Under the pieces are notes generated by a model. It had not been told where the DNA came from and did not search any database. It worked only from the letters and a program-made list of their open reading frames with translations. From Hemerocallis citrina (lineage: Eukaryota; Streptophyta; Magnoliopsida; Asparagales; Asphodelaceae): a stretch of DNA of 64,000 nt. The DNA lies in assembly GCA_017893485.1 (NCBI GenBank), contig CM030367.1:85008853-85072852 (forward strand), read 5' to 3'. A program made the translations under genes and the position numbers. Of the stretch, positions 1 through 10,756 are shown in pieces (the stretch's first letter is position 1; each line of letters begins with the position of its first letter).

Positions 1-834
1 AGGTCATCAATTTGGGGAATAGGATACTTGTTATCAACAGTGACCTTATTCAGCTCTCGGTAATCGATGCACATCCTCATCGAACCATCCTTCTTCTTTA
101 CCAACAGCATCGTCGCTCCCCAAGGCAATGCACTCAGTTGAATAAAGCCTTTCTCCAACAGTTCCTCAATCTTCCGTTTGATCTCATCCTACTCCACAAG
201 CACCATCCTATACGATGCATTTGAAATGGGTGCACTCCATGGCTGAATAGTGATGCTGAACCTTACATCACGATGTGGGGGTAACCCAGGAAAATCTTCC
301 AAGAACACAGTCGGATAGTCCCGAACCACCGGAATTTGCTGCACATCTACAGGAATCTCCTTCTTGCTGATAGCTGCCACCAGCTCTGAACATCTCTTCT
401 TCCCTTGGAAAGTGACCTCAGGACTACCTGGGGCCTTCACTGTTACTTCCTTGGTCTTACACTCGATGCTTGCACTGTACACCGACATCCAATCAATGCC
501 AATGATAACATCGACTCCCAAGACATTCAGCTCGATTAAATCAATCCCAAAAATTCTGTCCCTAATCTCGATCTCGCAGTCCGCGTAGTACCGATCAGTA
601 GTTAATGTATCCCCTAACGGAGTAGCTACTGCTAAGACCTTGCCTGGAAAGACTTTCGGTTCAACTCCCAAAACTTCAGCAAATTTAGGTGACACAAAAG
701 TGTGAGAGGACCTAGTATTGAACAAAACAACAGCTTTCTTTCCATTAAAATAAAGTTCTCCTGTTACATAACACACACTCGTTACATAACAGTTTACTAA
801 ATAAAGTGGAAAAGAGAACAACAGAAAAACACTT
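1..834 (-). pseudogene. Tek-1 pol start: aspartic protease and N-terminal RT, decayed
   Basis: Minus strand, downstream of the gag stop at 835-837. The protease would cleave the Gag-Pol polyprotein inside the virus-like particle. The flap and flank are well kept (FVSPKFAEVLGVEPK, then GVDVIIGIDWMSVYSA), but the catalytic triad Asp-Thr-Gly is Asn-Thr-Arg (about 690-705), so the enzyme is dead. A TAG at 189-191 sits where Tek-F has CAG, just before RT. RT then continues to the window edge with the fingers motif [20 protein letters not shown]. Both active-site changes and the stop are C-to-T/G-to-A transitions. The rest of pol lies outside the window. Confidence 0.88.
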
Positions 835-1864
835 CTAAACATCCTCCCTCGTACTAGTGATGATGTGATCCACTTCATCAGCATCAGCTTTAGTCAAGGC
901 AAATACTCGCCCCTGCTGGTATGACTTCTTCCCGGCCTGCTGAGTTGGTCCCTTACGGATGACATCTTACAGCTTAGGGCACTGGGATTGGTAATGACCT
1001 ATCTCCCCACAATTATAACAAGTCACCATAGGAGGTCTCACCCATACATTCCCGCGTCTCCCAGCCACATTGACAGCGTTCGCCCCAGTCGGTTTGAACC
1101 TTTGGGCCAGCGACTATCCTCTGATATTTCCAGCAACTGCGAGCCTCTTTCCCATGTTCCAGTTGTTCCTCCAGTTCTGAACAACATGGAAATGTTCTAT
1201 ATCCGTCTCAGTGGCTGCAGCGTGCTTGACCAACTTGTCAAACCTCTTAGTACCGAGGGGTATCATCCTGGATCTCAGACTTGGCCTCAAACCATGCTCG
1301 AATTTTCGAGCCTTCTTTGTCTCGTCCATCACCAGTTCGGGCGCATACCTTGAGAGCTGAGTGAACCTTGTCTCATACTCCCTAACCGACATGCCGCCGT
1401 GCTGCAGTGCCAGAAATTCCATGGCCTTCTTCTCATAGACGTCTGATGGAAAATAATGACTGCAGAACTCCTCCAGAATTCCTCCCAGCCAAGAATAATA
1501 TCTCCCATTGTTCGCTTCATCGACTGCCACCACACAGCCGCATCCTTCTCGAACTGCAGTGCAGCCAACTTCACCTTGCTGCCCTCCGGAGTCTCTAAGA
1601 TTTCGAAGATGGTCTTGACCTGTCGGATCCAATTGTCAGCCGCATCAGGGTTTGACTTCCCCTCAACACGGGTGGTTTCATCCTTTTGAATGATTCCACA
1701 AGTTTGATTGCTTCGGATACTGGATTCACAGTCACCCTCCCTTGGTACTGATTCATAGCAACGACATTGAGTGTCTGATAGACCCTCGCTAACTCCGTTT
1801 CCAAGTCCAAACCTTCGCTGCTTCTAGCTCTTCTTCTAGCCATATTCTGATGCAAAATATCCAT
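835..1864 (-). pseudogene. Tek-1 gag (capsid/nucleocapsid), frameshifted
   Basis: Gag builds the cytoplasmic virus-like particle and packages the RNA. The start region reads MDILHQNMARRRARSS, as in Tek-F and Tek-G. The capsid core carries the retrotransposon-gag signature SVREYETRFTQLSRYAPE and the nucleocapsid carries one CCHC knuckle (CYNCGEIGHYQSQC, about 975-1025). The frame is broken near 1600-1630, so no continuous product is possible. The reading ends at a TAG at 835-837 and pol restarts downstream in another frame, as in Tek-F and Tek-G. Confidence 0.88.
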
Positions 1865-1986
1865 TAAATTTGAAGTAGAAAATATGAATTTAAATCAACT
1901 CTTCATTTCGTTGAATTCCAAACTATATACATTCGAATTTAAAACATTTCTGATGTCAAATGAAAGCAGTAAGAAGATACAACATT

Positions 1987-2190
1987 CTAGTTCCTACGGT
2001 TCCTCTTGGCTTCTCAAAGCTCTTTCCGTAGTTCCGCCACTTCTTCTTTCAGTACATCGTACATATTTTTCCTCTTCTCGAGTTCCCAAACACGATGACT
2101 GATAGTTTCAATGCTCACCTTGCACTTCGCACATTGTACCTGCAGCAGCTCTGCTCTCTCCCTCTGAGTCTCTACCTACCTCTGATACCA
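1987..2190 (-). pseudogene. Tek-1 leader ORF ('ORF0') remnant, C-terminal half only
   Basis: Minus-strand sequence that matches the C-terminal half of the leader ORF intact in Tek-G (55624-56031). It covers the coiled-coil-like stretch ending just before a TAG at 1987-1989. The N-terminal acidic half and the leader between it and the primer site are missing: the coding sequence runs directly into the tRNA primer site at 2179-2190, which implies an internal deletion. Function unknown; see Tek-G. Confidence 0.7.
2179..2190 (-). other. Primer-binding site, tRNA-iMet type (Tek-1)
   Basis: Read on the minus strand, TGGTATCAGAGG begins three bases after the LTR end TGTTACA. It matches the 3' end complement of plant initiator tRNA-Met (TGGTATCAGAGC) except at the last base. 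It fixes the orientation of the element: 5' LTR on the right. Confidence 0.85.
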
Positions 2191-2785
2191 CTCTGTAACA
2201 CCCCGAATTCCAAACAAGACTGAATTCGAAGTTCCACAGGTTCTTTACAGTTCTTTTCGTACAATTTTACATGGAATTTAAAAACTTCATTACATCAAGT
2301 TACATTTTAACAGCAGAAGCAAATTTACATCAGTTACATTAATGGAATAAGACAACACTTGAAAAATTCTTTAAGCATCAATTCCTCCTTAGTCTTTTTC
2401 ATTCACTTTGTCCTGCATGGAAACTGTGGGCTCGTCAGTTCATTCAATGGACGCAAGGATATAATACATCAATTTTCTCTTACTTAGAAAGCACACACTT
2501 ATCACAAAACAAAACTACGGGGACTATCCTATTGATGTTGTGTTGTGTTGTGCACTTAGTCCTTAATGCAGTTATTCATATTATATGACACTAATGACAC
2601 TTGTTCGGATTCTATGCATCCCATACTACATAGGTCCAAGGGCAAGCCCTTAATCATTCTTCATCTTGTAGGGTTCAGTACCTCGCCATAACTTAAACTA
2701 CTACGGTAACTATGATAAGTATCCTAGATATTCTATGAGTTACGAGCCCATATCCAGACAGTCTGGAGGGGAATCCCATGCACTG

Positions 2786-2801
2786 ACATGATGCATCATG
2801 T
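2786..2801. promoter_or_regulatory. Perfect 16-bp palindrome in the Tek-1 LTR
   Basis: ACATGATGCATCATGT is fully self-complementary. The same or a compensated version occurs in the other Tek LTRs (solo 5907-5922, Tek-F 41355-41370). In those LTRs it is followed by an ACGT-core motif (TGACGTGG); in Tek-1 that motif has decayed. Confidence 0.5.
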
Positions 2802-3798
2802 AGGCAGACTATAGACAATTCAATCTCCGTCATGGAACGATGGCACCACTCGTCGTCACCAAACACCCCACAAGCGTCGCTACCGGGACGATAATTTCGG
2901 AGTAGTGCTCACGCCATGACATGACTCATCAAGCAGGCAGTCTGTGAATCACTCTCACACCGCCAATCCGATGGCCCTCATACTCGTGTTTTTCTCTTAA
3001 TTTCATCACATCTCCACTATGTATCTACTCCTTAATCTATTTGAATCATGAATAAAATCAATCCCTTAGAGTTAGCACTTCCTCTATACCGGTCTTAACC
3101 ATTAATTCAACAATACGACCAAAACTTGGTCTTTGCTTTTCAATATCTCATCTCAAAAATATCTTTCAATGCTGGTATAAGGCTTAGCTACCCTCTAGCT
3201 TTCAATTCCATTTCATGTTCATAGCATTTGTGTATTCAGATTCATAATGTAACACCCTAAATTTTATTTATGAAGAATTTGTGATTTTACGTATTTTGCA
3301 TGCATAATTTCATTTGTATAATTTCTTTTATAAAAATATTTCTTATATAGTGTTTGTTCTCTTTATTTTCCAAAAGACTATTTTTTAAGAGCCTAATTAA
3401 ATTCTAGGCCTATTTGTCTATTTTAGCCAATTTTTATATAATTAATTAAATTAATTGGTAGAGCCCATGGTTAATAGGCCCATTAGTGAGCCCATTTAAC
3501 TTAATCCTCTTTTAAATGGCCTAACTTGTAGTGTAGACTCATTTCATGAATAATTATAATTTTTCACATGAACAAATTTGTAAGTGGGGGACACTGGAAT
3601 GGCACGTGCATGCACTAGCATGTGCAATGTGCACACTCTATTGTAGGCCGGATTGTGCATGGGAAGGAGGGAGAGTGGATGAGATAGTGGGGTGGTTACT
3701 TTCATCATGGGAAGTTATTACAACTCCCTACTTCATCTTGGCCCTTGATCCTTAAGCATATGATCTCATCCTAGCCTTTCATTTACCCTAAAAATTTG

Positions 3799-3806
3799 TA
3801 TAAATA
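3799..3806 (+). promoter_or_regulatory. TATA box of the solo LTR
   Basis: TATAAATA followed directly by a run of C, as in the other LTRs of the family (Tek-F 39297-39304, Tek-G 49510-49517 and 58379-58386). It lies about 550 bp into the LTR, which places the U3/R border just downstream. Confidence 0.7.
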
Positions 3807-4742
3807 CCCCCCCCCCCCTTACACTAGTTATCATTGCACCTAAAATTGAAAAAAGAAAAAAAGAAAAGAAAATACAAGTTAGTGAGACAAAAGATTGAGG
3901 AGTTTGTGAGTTGAAAAGATTGAGTGCTAGTGTGTTCTTCATCCAAGGAGAGGAGGCCGACGGTTTTAAGGATCAAGAAGGGGAGGCTCAGGTTCTACCT
4001 AGCACTAGGAGGAGAAGCAACTTGGTGGCTCAAACTAGGAGGAGAAGGCTTTCCTTGTTTATTCTAGGAGATCCCTAGGAAATTTTGTGTGTTTTCTCTC
4101 CATTAAAGGTGGGTGTTTCTCTTAAACTTCTAAGTAGCCATCATGCTAGGGTTTGTTTGATAAGATTAAAATAAACTATAACTAATCTAGCCATGTGATG
4201 TGAAAATGAGACAAATTGATATTTGTAGGATTGTATGTTAAAGTATGTTAATTGATTGCAAAATTTGTGATTGTTAATTTAGAATTTACCATGCTACCAT
4301 GCTTTATTTGTTTGTTATATGCTAAATTAAGAAGATATGCTTGTATGTTAAATAATTGAAATAAGAACCATAGGAAAATGTGATTTGACTACTTGATTGT
4401 TAAATGGCATGAAAAAAGAAATTTATTACTGAAATAAATGTATAACATTAATGAAGAATTTTATAAGGGAATTGGGGAAATTTTAAGTGCATTTTATAAA
4501 TGGAATATGCTCATTTCCCAAAATTTCAAAAATTGAAGAACATATGCAAGTAGAGAGCAAAATTATATTTTTGTATCAAAAATCAAATTTTATTATACTG
4601 AAATACTTTAATAAGATTAAAAAAAAATCTGGAGTTTTTGAATAAATTTGGAGAAGAAGAGAACTGAAAAACACTCATTTTTGTAAAAAAAATCGAAATA
4701 ACTGAGTCTCAGACTTAAACCCCTAAAAACCCCACTCTATAT

Positions 4743-4990
4743 CAGTTTGGTCTCTTAGACCATTTGGTTAATGGGTGCTTTGGGCGCTTACTGTAGCTTG
4801 CGGGTGTCTGTGGTCTTGGGTTCGAAACTGGGCTCTGCCTTATCATTTTCGTTTTTGAATAAAACCCCAAACCGAAACCTAAATCCCTTATCCATTAAAC
4901 CCCATGCCATATCGTGGTTGCGCCTTAGCCCAGTTGGCTTTCGGTGGCGGTTGGCTAGTCTCAGGTCTTGGGTTCGATTCCTGGTTTCGG
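4743..4990 (+). repeat. Two tRNA-like modules in the solo LTR
   Basis: Two copies about 170 bp apart. The first has a D-arm-like stretch (AGACCATTTGGTTAATGG) and ends in a T-arm-like GGTCTTGGGTTCGAA. The second has an A-box-like TTAGCCCAGTTGGC (about 4926) and a B-box-like GGGTTCGATTCC (about 4970-4981). This arrangement resembles a Pol III internal promoter or a decayed tRNA-derived SINE. The same modules are in the Tek-F and Tek-G LTRs. I see no complete cloverleaf, so this is not called a tRNA gene. Confidence 0.55.
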
Positions 4991-6811
4991 CAGGTTTAAA
5001 ACTTTTTGAATTTTTTGGGTTTTAAATTGATTATTTGGCTTTTAAAAATCGGAAAAATACTATAATTATTCTAAAAATATGTAGATCTTATGAAAAATAT
5101 TTGTGCATGATTTGACTATAATAAAGGTGATTTAGAGGTGAAAATTAAGTAGAATTGCATGAAGTTGACATTTGTATAAATATGAAAAGCGATTATTTTT
5201 CATGAGAAGGTTATACTAAGTTATAAAAGAGGATTTTGAATGGAAGAAAATTTAAATGTGTTATTTATGGACTTTTATTGCCGAATTTGGGTATTGTATA
5301 CGAATGAAAAATACGACCTTGTAGTTTGAATCAAGTAAAGAAAAGAAATAACAAGTGAAAAACATATATGTTTATTGGAATAAATTTTGACTATGAAATG
5401 CATGAATTGAAAGTGAACTTGATATATGATACTTGATTCATATAAAAGAATGGAAATCATGTAAATTGTGAAAAAGAACATATGAGTATGAAGACTCAAA
5501 TTTTGTGATTATGAAGTGAAATTGAGAAACTAGAGTGTAGCTAAGCCTCATACCGACATTGAAAAGAAATATGTTGAAATGAAAAGACCAAGATTTGGGT
5601 CATGTTGTATAAATGGTTAAGAACGGTATAGTTGAAGGGCTAACTCTAGAGAATTGATTTTTTTCATGATTCAAATAACTAAAGACTAAATACATAGTGA
5701 AGATGTGATGAAAATAAGAGAAAAACATGAGTATGAGGGCCTCGGAGCTACGAAGTGAGAATATTCACAGGCTGTCTACACGATGCGTCGTGTCATGACG
5801 TGGATATGTCTCCAGGAGTCCGTACCGCAGGCGACGCTCATGGGGTGTTTGGTGACTGCGGGTGGTGTCATGTCCCATGACAGAGGCTGAATTGTCCATA
5901 AGTTCTTCACGATGCATCGTGACATGACGTGGAATTTCCCTCCAGGCTGTCTAGACATGAGCTCGTAACTTATAGAGCATCTAGGATACTTATCGTAGTT
6001 ACAGTAGTAGTTTAAGTCATGACGAGGGATTGAACCCTACAATATGAAGAACGGTTAAGGGCTTGCCCTCAGACCTATGTAGTATGGGATGCATAGAATC
6101 TGAACAAGTGCGCATTAGTGTCATGTAACATACATAACTGCATAAAGGACTTAGTGCACCGCACAACACGACATCAATAGGATAGTCGCTTGTAGTTCTG
6201 TTTGTATTCAAGTTTGTGATTTGTTTAAGTATTTGAGAATCGTTATACTATTCGGCATAGAGAGGATAGCAGTGTATAATATTTCGTCGGTTGTAAGCAA
6301 CTGACGCGCCCACAGTTTCTATGCAGGGTAAAGTGATTAACAAGACTAAAGAATGCATGCTGATTAAAGAATGATTCAAGTGTTGTACATTTCAATTCAT
6401 GTAAATTGTTGTAAATTGCTTCCGCTGTAAATATGTACTGTAAATGAAACTCTGATGTAACAAAAAATTTTATTTCCTTGTTAAATTGTACGAAGAGATG
6501 TGTAAAGATCTTGTGGAACTTCGAATTCAGTTTGTTTTGAAATAAGGGGTGTTACACATAAGACCTTTTACAATTCATCATGATATTTGATTTCACTTTC
6601 ATGTACAATTTCATGCATAGAATAAATTTCATTTGTCACATTCATAGTTCATTCTTTCCATATAATTCTCTTATTCTCATTTTATCAATACTAATTATAA
6701 AATTCACACTTTCGATTTTCTCAGTATCAAAAAAATCTCTTTTTAAAACTCTTTTAAACAATACATTTATTTTTCTTTATCTAAAGACATTTAAAACTTG
6801 AAAAATCAAAT

Positions 6812-7085
6812 AGTCGGGGCAGTCAACTGTTAAAGCATAGTCGGTCGACTGTTCCACGAGGATTTAAAACTCGAAAATCAAATAGTCAGGGCAGTCGACT
6901 GTTAAGGCATAGTTGGCGACTGTGCTGCGAGGATTTAAACTCGAAAACTAAACAGTCAGGACAGTCGACTGTTTAGGCATAGTCGGTCGACTGTTCTTCG
7001 AGGATTTAAACTCGAAAACTAAATAGTCAGGACAGTCGACTGTTAACGCATAGTCGGTCAACTGTTCTGCAACTAAAATCCGAAA
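6812..7085. repeat. 4 x 71-bp tandem array with paired GTCGAC palindromes (Tek-1 LTR)
   Basis: Units start at 6812, 6883, 6954 and 7025. Each unit carries CAGTCGACTG (or one-base variants) followed about 14 bp later by a second GTCGACTGTTC, then a conserved GAGGATTTAAAACTCGAAAA-type spacer. It lies in the transcribed part of the LTR, where the solo LTR, Tek-F and Tek-G have tRNA-like modules instead. Confidence 0.85.
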
Positions 7086-8616
7086 TTTGGAATTTATACA
7101 GTAACTTAAGATTTTAAAAACCATTTAACTCTCATTTTTCATACAAAAGACTATTCTTTTATTTGTACAAAAATGGTCACAAAGCTTTATGTCCTCTTAA
7201 TTTGTCTCTTTTCAAAGAGAAAATTCTAATTTGACAATTCTCAAATAGGTCACTCTTTATTAAAATAATTTCCCCCTTTTCTTCTTTTATCAATAAAAAT
7301 CCAACCTTTCTCTTAACTTAGTCCTAATTACAAAATGTTCATATTTTTTCTTTCCAACATGTAAATTTGGGAATTTTTGTATCAATCTTACTAATAATAA
7401 ACATGTATGATTTGTTAATCAATCTACTTTCATAGTATGGAGACTTCTCATAGTTCAAATCTTATAAACAACACATTTCTTCATATTGCATTTTTTCACG
7501 TACATGAACATTTCAACATAGAGATTCATATTTTCTTAATTACCAAACAAGTATATTATCATGTTATCACAACAATATTTCTAGTCACATCATTCAATCA
7601 ATTTTACTACTTATTTCACGTAATTCCACATGGGTTCATTTTCTCCTTAAACATTGTACTAACATAAAGTAATATTTCCTTTTCTTGTTTATTATAACAT
7701 GATCACAAACATAAACCTAGCATGGTAACTAGTTAGAAGTAGGAGAAAGTTGCCCACCTCTAATGGAGAGAAAACGAACAAGAACTCCTAATGATCTCCT
7801 AGAATGAACAAGGGTAGCCTTCTCCTCCTAGTTTGAGCCACCAATTGACTCTTCCTCCTTGCTTGTATGGAACCCGAGCCCTCTCCCTTGCTTTTTGAAA
7901 TATGCCCGGCCACCTCCTAGGATGAGCACACACACCAACTAGCACTCAATCTTTTAACTCACAACACTCCTAATCTTTTGCTCACAATTTTGTCTTTCTT
8001 TCTTTCTTTTTCAATTCTTTTTCAAGTGTAAATGTGAGTGAGTGAGGGGGGTATTTCAACTAATTTGGAGTGCAAATGGAAGGCTAGGATTAATCCAACT
8101 AGTTAAGGATCAAAGGCCAAGATGAATTAGGGAGTTGTAGCAACTACCCATGATGGAGCAACCACCTCCCCACTTCACCCATCTCTCCCTCTCTCCTTGC
8201 ACAATCCAGCCTATCCCGTAGGTGCACTTGCACGTGCTAGTGCAATGCACATGCCAACTAGTACCCCTACCAAAAGTTTGTTCATGTGTTTTAATTAATT
8301 GTTTACAAAATTGGTCTACACTACAAGTTAGGCTAATTAAAAGAGGAATTAAATTAAATGGGCTCACTAATGGGCCAAATGACCATGGGCTCTAGTAAAT
8401 TAATTAATTAATTAGTTAATTATAGTGGGCTAGAAAGAGATAATTAGGCCTACGATTTAATTAGGCTTTTAAAATAGGTTTTTTTGAAAATAAAGAGAAT
8501 AATTACTTGTTCATGCTATAAAGAAATATTTTTCTCGGAAAAGTGCATATGAAATTATACGTGCAAAACACGTAATAATAAACAAACTCTTCATAAATAA
8601 AATTCAGGATGTTACA

Positions 8617-9461
8617 GTGTGTGCCTTCTGTAGAATGCTCTCCTTCAATTCTGAGTGATCAGGTACACACAATCTTTCTCCGAGTCACAGCACTTCGTCC
8701 CTTACTTGATATTCTGACAATTTTCCCGTGCTAACTTGCTTCTTCATCTTCTGAATTTCTGGGTCAGATTTCTAACCGTCAGTCTGCTCTCTCAGCATGG
8801 GCTAAAGTCTCAACTGCGCCAATGATGCCCCCAGTTCCTCCAATACTACTTTGATTCCAGCTTGATCAAATTCCACTGTAAGTTTCTCCTGAGTTGTAAT
8901 GAAACAAGATAAACTGCTTTTTCGACTAAGTGCATCCGCTACCACATTTGCCTTTCCCGAGTGATACTTTATCTCTGGATGAATATCTTCTAGCACTTCC
9001 AACGACCTTCTCTGCCTCAAATTTAGGTCTCTCTGTTGATAGATGTACTTCAGGCTCTTGTGATCTGTGTATATATTGACTTTCTCCCCATACACATAAT
9101 GCCTCAACCGCTTTAAGGCAAATATGATTGCTGCCAATTCCAAATCATGGGATGGGTAATTTTTCTCTTGCGGTCTCAATTGCCTAGATCCATAAGCTAT
9201 TACCTTTCCCACTTGCATCAGTACACACCCCAAACCTCGATGTGAAGCATCACTGTAGCGTCGTAGTCAATTCCCGTTCGCGGCAAAGCCAAAATTGGAG
9301 CGGTAGTCAACCTCTCCTTCAACTCTTGGAAGCTTGCTTCACATTGCTCTGTCCACTTGAAACTTACATTCTAACACATAAGTCCGGTGATGGCACGGCT
9401 ATCTGAGCATAGCCCTGACTGAAACGCCAATAATAACCGGTCAAACCCAAGACACTCCTGA
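8617..9461 (-). pseudogene. Tek-H pol, right-hand piece: RT end, RNase H, integrase linker
   Basis: Fragment of an older chromovirus on the minus strand. 8802-9233 is an open stretch with RNase H sequence: [40 protein letters not shown] and the final [16 protein letters not shown]. 9234-9461 is the connection between RT and RNase H, with stops. 8617-8801 corresponds to the linker before the integrase zinc finger (compare Tek-K 14334-14520). It is cut at 8617 by the Tek-1 LTR and at 9461 by the Tek-K LTR; the reading continues at 20755. Confidence 0.88.
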
Positions 9462-10006
9462 TGTAGCACCCCGAATTTCCAATATGATATCTCAGAAAGA
9501 CGTGGCACAACTCCCAGCATCAACTTCAATTATAATAGTAAACATAGCCAGAAATGCAAATAAATTTTTCTTTCAACCTTTATTATATTAGTTCATTACA
9601 AAACACAGCGGAAAAACAAATACCTTGAATTATAGTCTTTTCATTACAACACCTTCTTTACAATTTTTATAAGCTTTATTATCATTCTATCTCATGCATC
9701 CAAATCCCAACGCTATAGGTAATCACCTGTAAAACATGAGGCTAGAGATAATCCTAACCCCCAAAACTACAGGGGTCAGCCATAACGGTGTGAGTGGCAT
9801 AAAAACAAAACAACATAAATAGAACATGAAATATGGAATCATAAACACAAATAATAAAGACAAGAATACATGAATTAAGAAATAACAATGAAACATGAAA
9901 AACATCAAGTGTACGTAGACTAAGTGTCAAGTGTAGAAATCAGGAAAAACACATGCATAAACCAAATCAAGAAACACAATACTATATGCTGACTCTCTAA
10001 GGCGTA

Positions 10007-10093
10007 CTTGTCGGATTCTATGAATCCCACTCTTCATAGGTCCGGTGCAAGCCATTAACGTCTCCACTTTATAGGGTTTAGTCCCCCGCCATG
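10007..10093 (-). promoter_or_regulatory. Conserved U5 block, Tek-K copy
   Basis: On the plus strand it reads CGGATTCTATGAATCCCAC ... CATAGGTCCGGTGCAAGCC ... TATAGGGTTTAGTCCC. The same order of words appears in Tek-1 (2589-2693), Tek-G (47206-47313), and in reverse complement in the solo LTR (6019-6120), Tek-F (41595-41700) and, more diverged, Tek-D (25582-25668). Role unknown. Confidence 0.7.
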
Positions 10094-10154
10094 CAACTAA
10101 TCTTACCAAGATGACTACAGCGAGATAAAGATAAATTGTGAGTATTAGCCCATG

Positions 10155-10395
10155 CCCCGATAATTCCGGTGGTCAAACTCTATCCACAAATAATTCCAGA
10201 GACTATTTCACTCACACCTGGGAATCTTCGAGAATACCCCATACCGCAAGCTATGACACCTCATCACACGAATTCCACATGAGTGTCACCTCGACCTCGA
10301 TAATTCCGGAAATCAATCCCACACCACAGGTAATTCCGGAGACTATTTCACTCACACCTGGATAATTCCGGGGATTATCTCACACCGCAAGCCAT
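10155..10395. repeat. Degenerate repeat of AATTCCGG words
   Basis: Five or so occurrences of (G/A)ATAATTCCGG or TAATTCCRGAGACTAT, alternating with CTCACACC and ACCGCAAGC words. A single related word (CAATAATTCCAGAG or its complement) occurs at the equivalent place in the Tek-1/F/G LTRs. Absent from the Tek-K 5' LTR by deletion. Confidence 0.6.
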
Positions 10396-10756
10396 ACTAA
10401 GGTCCATAACCCATGTTCTCATTCATCATATCACCACTAGTGCATGTCCTTATCTTTTTAAGTTAATTAATTTAATTTTGAACCTCCTAGAGATGGTGTA
10501 CCCCACCGGACTTAACTCAACAACTGATCAACAAATATGCCTCAACATGCCCAAAACACAATAACTCAACTGCCGACATACTAGGGTCCCGCACAACCTC
10601 TAGAGACTCACACTCAACTGTCCAAACCCAATAATAAAACATCTTGAAAACATATGTTCTGTAAAAAGATAATATTTAGAATAGTAAGTTATAGATCCCA
10701 AAAGCATTTAAAGAATCAATCGTTTAAAGAACATCAGAATAACTCAAGGAACATCA

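Larger units (their letters stand above)
3248..6556 (+). mobile_element. Solo LTR of the Tek-1/F/G family nested in the Tek-1 LTR
   Basis: A complete LTR of 3309 bp: starts TGTAACACCC, ends GGGGTGTTACA, with identical 5-bp target duplications CATAA at 3243-3247 and 6557-6561. No internal region, primer site or polypurine tract is attached, so it is a product of LTR-LTR recombination after insertion. It inserted into an LTR of its own family but in opposite orientation. Features inside: TATA box 3799-3806, donor-like AAG/GTGGGT at 4106-4114, tRNA-like modules 4743-4990, palindromes 5778-5793 and 5907-5922, conserved U5 block 6019-6120, acceptor-like TATGCAG/G at 6326. Confidence 0.95.
1..8616 (-). 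mobile_element. Tek-1: 5' part of a Ty3/Gypsy chromovirus, minus strand
   Basis: The element runs right to left: 5' LTR (2194-8616, itself interrupted), tRNA-iMet primer site, leader-ORF remnant, gag, then protease and the beginning of reverse transcriptase, where the window ends. Its 3' half and 3' LTR lie outside the window. The protein sequence and LTR ends place it in the same family as Tek-F and Tek-G. It inserted into the integrase-linker region of the older element Tek-H, whose sequence resumes at 8617; the 5 bp there (GTGTG) should be one copy of the target duplication, but the partner is outside the window. Not autonomous: protease active site lost, gag frameshifted, stop codon in pol. 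Confidence 0.9.
2194..8616 (-). repeat. Tek-1 5' LTR (about 3.1 kb plus a nested solo LTR)
   Basis: On the plus strand it starts TGTAACACCCCGAATTCC (2194) and ends CAGGATGTTACA (8616), so the ends are TG/CA and form a near-inverted repeat. A related LTR inserted at 3247/3248 and is flanked by CATAA; removing it leaves about 3.1 kb. The promoter should lie on the right: a degraded TATA-like AT stretch followed by a C-run is near 8048-8060 (minus strand). A splice-donor-like AG/GTGGGC is near 7755-7765. The array at 6812-7085 and the conserved U5 block (about 2589-2693) are listed separately. Confidence 0.9.

Noticed and set aside
3808..3818. C-homopolymers (also 21996-22015) as G-quadruplex or regulatory sites
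   Set aside because: They directly follow or flank TATA boxes and vary in length between copies; could be slippage or assembly error, so no function is claimed.
4743..5040. Complete SINE insertion with its own target duplication
   Set aside because: No flanking direct repeats or poly-A/T tail found, and modules are at the same place in all family LTRs, so they are part of the LTR.
6017..6211. Antisense ORF of 64 codons in the solo LTR, with a similar one in Tek-F (41594-41803)
   Set aside because: Both overlap the conserved U5 block, so similarity follows from DNA conservation; the N-terminal parts differ and neither has a codon signature. Kept only as a remark on the block.
8110..8367. 85-codon minus-strand frame (and similar frames at 3546-3755, 39082-39267, 50382-50573) as host genes
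   Set aside because: All lie in the same U3 position of Tek LTRs upstream of the promoter and are shared by DNA similarity; frames differ between copies.
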